From Rothia koreensis (GTDB lineage: Bacteria; Actinomycetota; Actinomycetes; Actinomycetales; Micrococcaceae): 54,466 bases of DNA. Under the pieces are notes generated by a model. It ran no database searches and was not told the origin of the DNA. It saw only the letters and a program-made list of their open reading frames with translations. The position numbers and the translations under genes are program-made. The DNA lies in NCBI RefSeq assembly GCF_004136575.1, contig NZ_NOIQ01000016.1, forward strand, positions 1-54,466, given 5' to 3'. This document shows, one piece after another, positions 50,696 through 54,466 of this stretch (its first letter is position 1; each line of letters starts with the position of its first letter).

Positions 50696-51795
50696 GAAAT
50701 CCTCGATGCGCTGTATCGAATCATCCCGGTGAGGGTCTCGCGAAGACAGCCGGGCAGGCCGGAGTCGGCCAGTCGTACCTCCAGCGAGCGGCCGGAGTCC
50801 TCGATGAGTTTTTCGACGCGGTCACGCGCCCCCGAAGAGTTCAGCACCGCACGGATCCGCTCGGCGTCTTCGGGCCGCAGCCCCGGATCGCCGAAGTATT
50901 CTTCGACGTCGCTCCAGCCCGCATGGCTCCGGGCATAGGCCACGAGGAGGGTCTGCTTGCCTTCCCGCAGGTCCGAGACCACGGACTTCCCCGTCCGCGA
51001 TTCGTCACCGAACACGCCGAGTAGGTCATCGCGCAACTGGTAGATCGCGCCCAGATCGCCTCCTATATGCGCGAGGGACGCGGCGAGTTCGCTCTCCGCG
51101 CCCGCCAGGACCGCGCCGATGCGAACCGGCAGCTCGAAGGAGTAGGCGGCCGTCTTGTCCTTCATCATCTCCAGGATCGTGGAGGTGGTGTTCTCCTTGG
51201 CGTCGAGGGTCAACCAGACGTCGGTGTGCTCACCCGAGGCGCTGCGCAGGATCGCTTCGTCGTAAATGTCCAGCACGGCCCGGCGCCGGTCCTCCGGAAC
51301 GTCCAATCGGGCCAGGAGGCCTTGTGCTGCCGACAACAGGATGTCACCTGCAAGAATCGCCGAGGCCTTCCCCCAGGTCTCCGCCTGCTGGGGCGTGCCG
51401 CCGCGGTCCAACGCATCCGTGTGGAAGCGGCCGTAGATGTTCGGGGCGCCGCGCCGGTACAGGTCGCCGTCGATGACGTCGTCGTGCGCGAGCAGCGCGA
51501 GATGCAGCAGCTCGGAAGCGCACGCGGCCTCGACCGCCGAGGCCACGTCGACTCCGCCCAGGTCGCGGAAGGTCCTCATCAGCAACAGCGGACGCACCTT
51601 CTTGCCGTCGAGGGCCATCGCTTCCAGACCGTCGAAGAGATCGACGAGGGGCCGAGTCATGGTCGGCAAGCGGTGCGCGGTGGCCGCGAGAACTTCCTTG
51701 AGTCGCTGGTCAATGGCTTCGACGTCGCCATCGGTCACGGGTATGCCGCTTCTGTGCGCCTCGGGCGGTCCGGTGGTCGGTGATACTGCGCTCAT
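50692..51795 (-). CDS. crtE: Polyprenyl (geranylgeranyl) diphosphate synthase
   Basis: Isoprenyl chain-elongating enzyme, 367 aa. First Asp-rich motif DDVID (105-109), second QLRDDLLGVFGD (256-260). GKKVRPLLL is the family substrate site. The start is MSAVSPTTG with GGAGCACC; a longer reading adds 60 Pro-rich residues. It provides the C20 precursor for carotenoids. It is fourth in the minus-strand crt operon. A 7-bp tandem repeat (TGGTTCG three times, 51808-51828) lies just upstream of its ribosome site. Confidence 0.92.
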   Translation of the reverse strand: MSAVSPTTGPPEAHRSGIPVTDGDVEAIDQRLKEVLAATAHRLPTMTRPLVDLFDGLEAMALDGKKVRPLLLMRTFRDLGGVDVASAVEAACASELLHLALLAHDDVIDGDLYRRGAPNIYGRFHTDALDRGGTPQQAETWGKASAILAGDILLSAAQGLLARLDVPEDRRRAVLDIYDEAILRSASGEHTDVWLTLDAKENTTSTILEMMKDKTAAYSFELPVRIGAVLAGAESELAASLAHIGGDLGAIYQLRDDLLGVFGDESRTGKSVVSDLREGKQTLLVAYARSHAGWSDVEEYFGDPGLRPEDAERIRAVLNSSGARDRVEKLIEDSGRSLEVRLADSGLPGCLRETLTGMIRYSASRIS

Positions 51796-51807
51796 TGGTG
51801 CTCCGTG

Positions 51808-51828
51808 TGGTTCGTGGTTCGTGGTTCG
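51808..51828 (-). repeat. Triple 7-bp tandem repeat before crtE
   Basis: TGGTTCG occurs three times in a row on the plus strand, between crtU and crtE and just upstream of the crtE ribosome site. Copy-number change could alter spacing or mRNA folding; effect unknown. Confidence 0.6.
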
Positions 51829-51886
51829 TGGTGGCCGGTCGGCGTCTGGATGAGACGTGGACCGTGCCGGTTCCGGTGCAAGGTCC

Positions 51887-53455
51887 TCAGCGATGGTGGA
51901 CCCTGCCGGCCCGCGTGGGATGGCGCCATCGCTCCCCTGCCCCCAACAGGGTACGGAGGGCTCTCGGGTAGGCATGTCGGGACGTCAGCGGCGGCGTCCT
52001 GAGCTCGTGGCCGCGCACGGACCATTGGCGCAGGAGCTCGTTCGCGGCCTGCCACCCCGTGGTCGCGGCACGTTCCATCAACGCCACGGGGTATTCGCAC
52101 CGGATCGTGTCGCCCGCGAGCACCAAGCCGGGATGCGGTGTGGTCACGCTCGGTCTCTCGTCCCACGGTTCCAGCCCGACGAGAGGGCAGTCCCGTTCGA
52201 TCAGCAAGTGGTCTTCGAGGACTCCCGAGAGTCGGGTTTCCGGGTAGACCCTCGCGAGTTCGTCACGCAGACGACGCTGGAGCGATTCCCTGTTCACGGG
52301 CTCGTCGAGGGCATACGCGTGGAGTTCGACGACGCTGCCACCGTGCGACTCGCTCCACCGAGCGGCACCTTCCTCGAACCGCTCGAGCACACTGACGTTG
52401 TCGAGCGGGCCGAATCCCGCGGTACCGAGGAAAGCAGGGCGCGACGCGTTGACCTTTCGGTCCATCCACAGCCTCCAGACCGCGAAGGGCGGCGCCTGCC
52501 GGATCGAGGACATGCGTTCGGTCCACGGGGAATCGTCCACCCCCGTCGCCTCCGACCCCAGACGCCGGGTCTCCCCCGGTCCTGCGGCCAGCACGACGGC
52601 GTCGTACTCGTGAGCCGTACCGTCCTCCATGCGGGCCGTCGCGCCCCCGGACTTCATGGCCAACGATTCGACTCGCGTTCGCAGACGCCGCACGCCCAGC
52701 CCGGAAAGATAGTCCCCGAGGGGCTTCCACAGGGCGGTATCGAAGTCGTCGGACGCCGTGTCGAACAACAGGCCCTCGGACGATCCCAGGAAATAGGTGT
52801 GGAACATCGCGAGCATCTCGCCGGCAGAGAAGTCGGTCGGGTTCGCGAAGAAGCTGCGGGCGAAGACCTCGAGGGCCAAGTGCCTGGCCCGTTCCGGGAA
52901 GCCCAGACGGTCCAGGAATTCCTGGGCGCTCTGTCCGTCGTGGCGTCGAAAGGTGTCCGGGAAGTCGACGTCGAGCAGGGACAGGGCCGTATCGAGATCG
53001 ACTCCGGGCAGGTCACGCAGGCGAAAACTCGGGCTCTGGAGCACGAACCCGATGAAGCTCCACGGCGGGGTCCGAGGGATACGGGCGAAGGAATCCGCGA
53101 GCCCGTCGGAGGACCTGAGCGGGTAGTCGGGCACGGCGCGCAGAGGTTCGGACGAAGGGATCCGGCCCAACAACGCGCGAAGGTTGTAGTACTGGCGGAA
53201 GAACGCGTGGAAGCCACGGCTCATCGTCACCGGGCCCGCCGCGCCATCGACGCGCCACGACCGGACCCGCCCGCCGAGTTGCTGTTCCGGCTCGACCACG
53301 GTGACGTCGACGCCGCGTTCCGCGAGGCCGGTCGCCGCGGACAGGCCGGCGATCCCGCCCCCGACCACCAGGACGGAGCGTGCTTCGGCGACCCTTTCAG
53401 CACCCTCGGGCGCTGGGATTCTCCGCGCCTTGTCGTCACGAATGTGTGGGCTCAT
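51887..53455 (-). CDS. crtU: Carotenoid desaturase/methyltransferase CrtU (isorenieratene synthase type)
   Basis: FAD-dependent carotenoid enzyme, 522 aa, converting beta-carotene to aromatic isorenieratene in this family. It has LVVGGGIAGLSAATGLAERG, then VTMSRGFHAFFRQYYNLR, which is characteristic of CrtU rather than CrtI, and RSFFANPTDFSAGEMLAMFH. The C-terminal FAD region is PGLVLAGDTIRCEYPVALME. The start, after GGGAGGTCCTC, overlaps the crtYd end by 20 bp. Its position after the cyclase genes supports aromatic carotenoid synthesis. Confidence 0.88.
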   Translation of the reverse strand: MSPHIRDDKARRIPAPEGAERVAEARSVLVVGGGIAGLSAATGLAERGVDVTVVEPEQQLGGRVRSWRVDGAAGPVTMSRGFHAFFRQYYNLRALLGRIPSSEPLRAVPDYPLRSSDGLADSFARIPRTPPWSFIGFVLQSPSFRLRDLPGVDLDTALSLLDVDFPDTFRRHDGQSAQEFLDRLGFPERARHLALEVFARSFFANPTDFSAGEMLAMFHTYFLGSSEGLLFDTASDDFDTALWKPLGDYLSGLGVRRLRTRVESLAMKSGGATARMEDGTAHEYDAVVLAAGPGETRRLGSEATGVDDSPWTERMSSIRQAPPFAVWRLWMDRKVNASRPAFLGTAGFGPLDNVSVLERFEEGAARWSESHGGSVVELHAYALDEPVNRESLQRRLRDELARVYPETRLSGVLEDHLLIERDCPLVGLEPWDERPSVTTPHPGLVLAGDTIRCEYPVALMERAATTGWQAANELLRQWSVRGHELRTPPLTSRHAYPRALRTLLGAGERWRHPTRAGRVHHR

Positions 53456-53798
53456 GAGGACCTCCCTCGTGCTTCGACTCCTGGCCGGGTTCTCGCCGTG
53501 ATCGGCGCAAGGCGGTCCACAGCATCAGAGTCAACGTCATCATCGCGAACCCGAATCCGAAGTCTTCGATCGGGATATCGAGGGGCCAGCGAATGCCGAG
53601 GAACTGGTCCGGGTTGTACCGAACGATCGGGTTCGACAAACGGGTGAGAAAACCGTCCATGGGTATCTGGAATGCAAACATCACGGCCATGGCCAGCCAG
53701 TAATTGAGCGAACGGAAGATGCCGGTTTTCAGCCAGAAGAGTTCGACGCCGATCACCGCGATCATAGTCAGGATCGTCCCGATGGTGTATTCAGGCAT
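53436..53798 (-). CDS. crtYd: Lycopene cyclase subunit CrtYd
   Basis: A 120-aa membrane protein with three hydrophobic helices, the second half of a heterodimeric lycopene beta-cyclase. LDIPIEDFGFGFAMM is the diagnostic motif. The start overlaps the crtYc end by 8 bp. The C-terminal tail is basic and polar. With crtYc it should cyclise lycopene ends to beta-rings, supplying the substrate of crtU. Confidence 0.9.
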   Translation of the reverse strand: MPEYTIGTILTMIAVIGVELFWLKTGIFRSLNYWLAMAVMFAFQIPMDGFLTRLSNPIVRYNPDQFLGIRWPLDIPIEDFGFGFAMMTLTLMLWTALRRSRREPGQESKHEGGPHEPTHS

Positions 53799-54156
53799 CC
53801 TTGTCCCCGCCCTCCGACCGCGACAGTATTCTGCGCACCAGAGCGATGACGCGCTCCACGGATTCGTAAGTCAGCACGGCGCAAATCGGGATGGCCACGA
53901 AGAAGAGGACCTCCTCGAGGGGCAGCCCACCCGGGAGCTCCACCGCAAGGGTCTGCAAGGGGTCGTAGGTCCAGTAGTCGCGCCCGACGGCGATGGTGTC
54001 CCACACGGAGAAGATCAGGACCACCGGCACCAAGACCATGAGCAATCTCAGCGGATTGCGATAAACCCGCAGGCGGAAAACGAACTCGAGTGGCAGCGTC
54101 AGGGCAAGGCAGATGCCCAGAACAATCACGTACGTCCAGGGCTGCATCACATGCAC
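53791..54156 (-). CDS. crtYc: Lycopene cyclase subunit CrtYc
   Basis: A 121-aa membrane protein, the first half of the heterodimeric lycopene cyclase. Motifs are LPLEFVF, FSVWDTIAVGRDYW and LPLEEVLFFVAIPICAVLTYE, all typical of the CarR-like cyclase domain. It is the first gene of the operon visible here. The start could be three codons further in, at MQPWTYVIV, where TGATG ends a short upstream frame. Heterodimeric cyclases of this kind are found in actinobacteria. Confidence 0.9.
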   Translation of the reverse strand: MHVMQPWTYVIVLGICLALTLPLEFVFRLRVYRNPLRLLMVLVPVVLIFSVWDTIAVGRDYWTYDPLQTLAVELPGGLPLEEVLFFVAIPICAVLTYESVERVIALVRRILSRSEGGDKDA

Positions 54157-54466
54157 CGCGATCCGTCGGTCCGGATACTCAGCGCAGTGCTCAATGCACC
54201 GATGTCTGCGGTTGTTTTCGACCGCCGTGTGGCGTCAAACATAGCACCACGGTAGCAAAGAGCGCCTGGTCAGAATCATGTTTCGGCCTTCCTGGTTCCT
54301 TATCGGGCCTGGACGGGACGACGCCGCCGGGCGACATCCCACGCGCACAATTATATCGTGTACCACCTTTTTCGGCGCGGTGACGGGCCGACAGTTTCGG
54401 TGTTTCGTGGTCACGCTCCGGACGGACCGGCGATTCGGGGTTGGGGGGGTGGATGGGGGGCGATGA
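54157..54466. other. Upstream region of the carotenoid operon, to window end
   Basis: No gene is recognised in 310 bp. A perfect minus-strand -10 (TATAAT, 54350-54355) lies about 190 bp before crtYc, without a clear -35. No crtB or crtI coding sequence is seen here. The last ~50 bases are G-rich. Confidence 0.5.
54350..54355 (-). promoter_or_regulatory. Candidate -10 element of the carotenoid operon
   Basis: The minus-strand hexamer is TATAAT in an AT-rich pocket (GATATAATTG). No good -35 is seen 16 to 18 bp upstream, which may mean activator dependence or extended-10 use. It would give a leader of about 190 nt. Confidence 0.4.

Noticed and set aside
54150-54240. 31-codon frame ending in TGATG at the alternative crtYc start
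   Set aside because: Poor ribosome site, very short, and ordinary composition; likely chance.

Overview
The window is high-GC, gene-dense actinobacterial DNA. The actinobacterial signs are an HrpB helicase facing a RecQ-phosphoribosyltransferase fusion, CstA with its YbdD partner, cell-wall proteins with LAxTG-type sorting signals, and heterodimeric lycopene cyclase genes. The right-hand pigment cluster (crtYc, crtYd, crtU, crtE and a P450) is the kind known for (di)hydroxy-isorenieratene in orange Brevibacterium-type Micrococcales. That points to the order Micrococcales; the genus is an inference.

Layout. 0-4.1 kb: a MacB-like ABC exporter divergent from a NarL-type two-component system. 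4.1-6.7 kb: an OhrR-type peroxide sensor divergent from a small unknown protein, a TPM-domain lipoprotein, and a hypothetical protein behind a possible iron box. 7-10.4 kb: a trans-sulfuration PLP enzyme followed by a polar amino-acid (possibly cystine) ABC importer. 10.5-14.2 kb: CstA/YbdD and a quinone oxidoreductase. 14.3-23 kb: tRNA-Ser(UGA), a P-loop protein, an amine permease-oxidase pair, MgtC, cytochrome oxidase subunit I with a possible coupled upstream ORF, and a large FAD/NAD(P) protein. 23.1-27.6 kb: tRNA-Ser(GCU), a repeat cluster, a paired SMR exporter, SixA, a winged-helix regulator, and divergent upp/tadA only 29 bp apart. 27.6-31.5 kb: an operator-preceded operon of a degenerate ABC ATPase, a YhgE/Pip membrane protein and a TetR regulator. 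31.6-42.7 kb: tRNA-Ser(CGA), a second repeat cluster, then the anchored-repeat metal ABC transporter locus. 42.8-49.4 kb: an ornithine-cyclodeaminase-family protein, HrpB, RecQ and DedA. 49.4-54.2 kb: the carotenoid operon.

The most interesting region is 32.4-42.7 kb. A ZnuABC-like transporter is co-encoded with four exported proteins and an SBP, which together carry six copies (one degenerate) of one 'choice-of-anchor M' domain with a recurring H-x-H-x-x-W-type motif. Two of the exported proteins end in LAATG/LAETG sorting signals. The SBP has the same domain inserted between its two metal-ligand regions, and the two halves of that domain look circularly permuted. A 15-bp Zur-like palindrome lies upstream of the left gene, and another lies in the divergent promoter that serves the remaining genes. 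The working model, an inference, is a zinc-repressed surface-to-membrane metal relay, similar in logic to haem relays.

Other features worth attention are a catalytically dead-looking ATPase in the YhgE operon, two clusters of a GAGGTGGCAA repeat each just downstream of a tRNA-Ser gene, a 10-bp inverted repeat containing both start codons of upp and tadA, a hairpin covering the GTG start of the SMR operon, and a carotenoid operon without crtB or crtI in the window.
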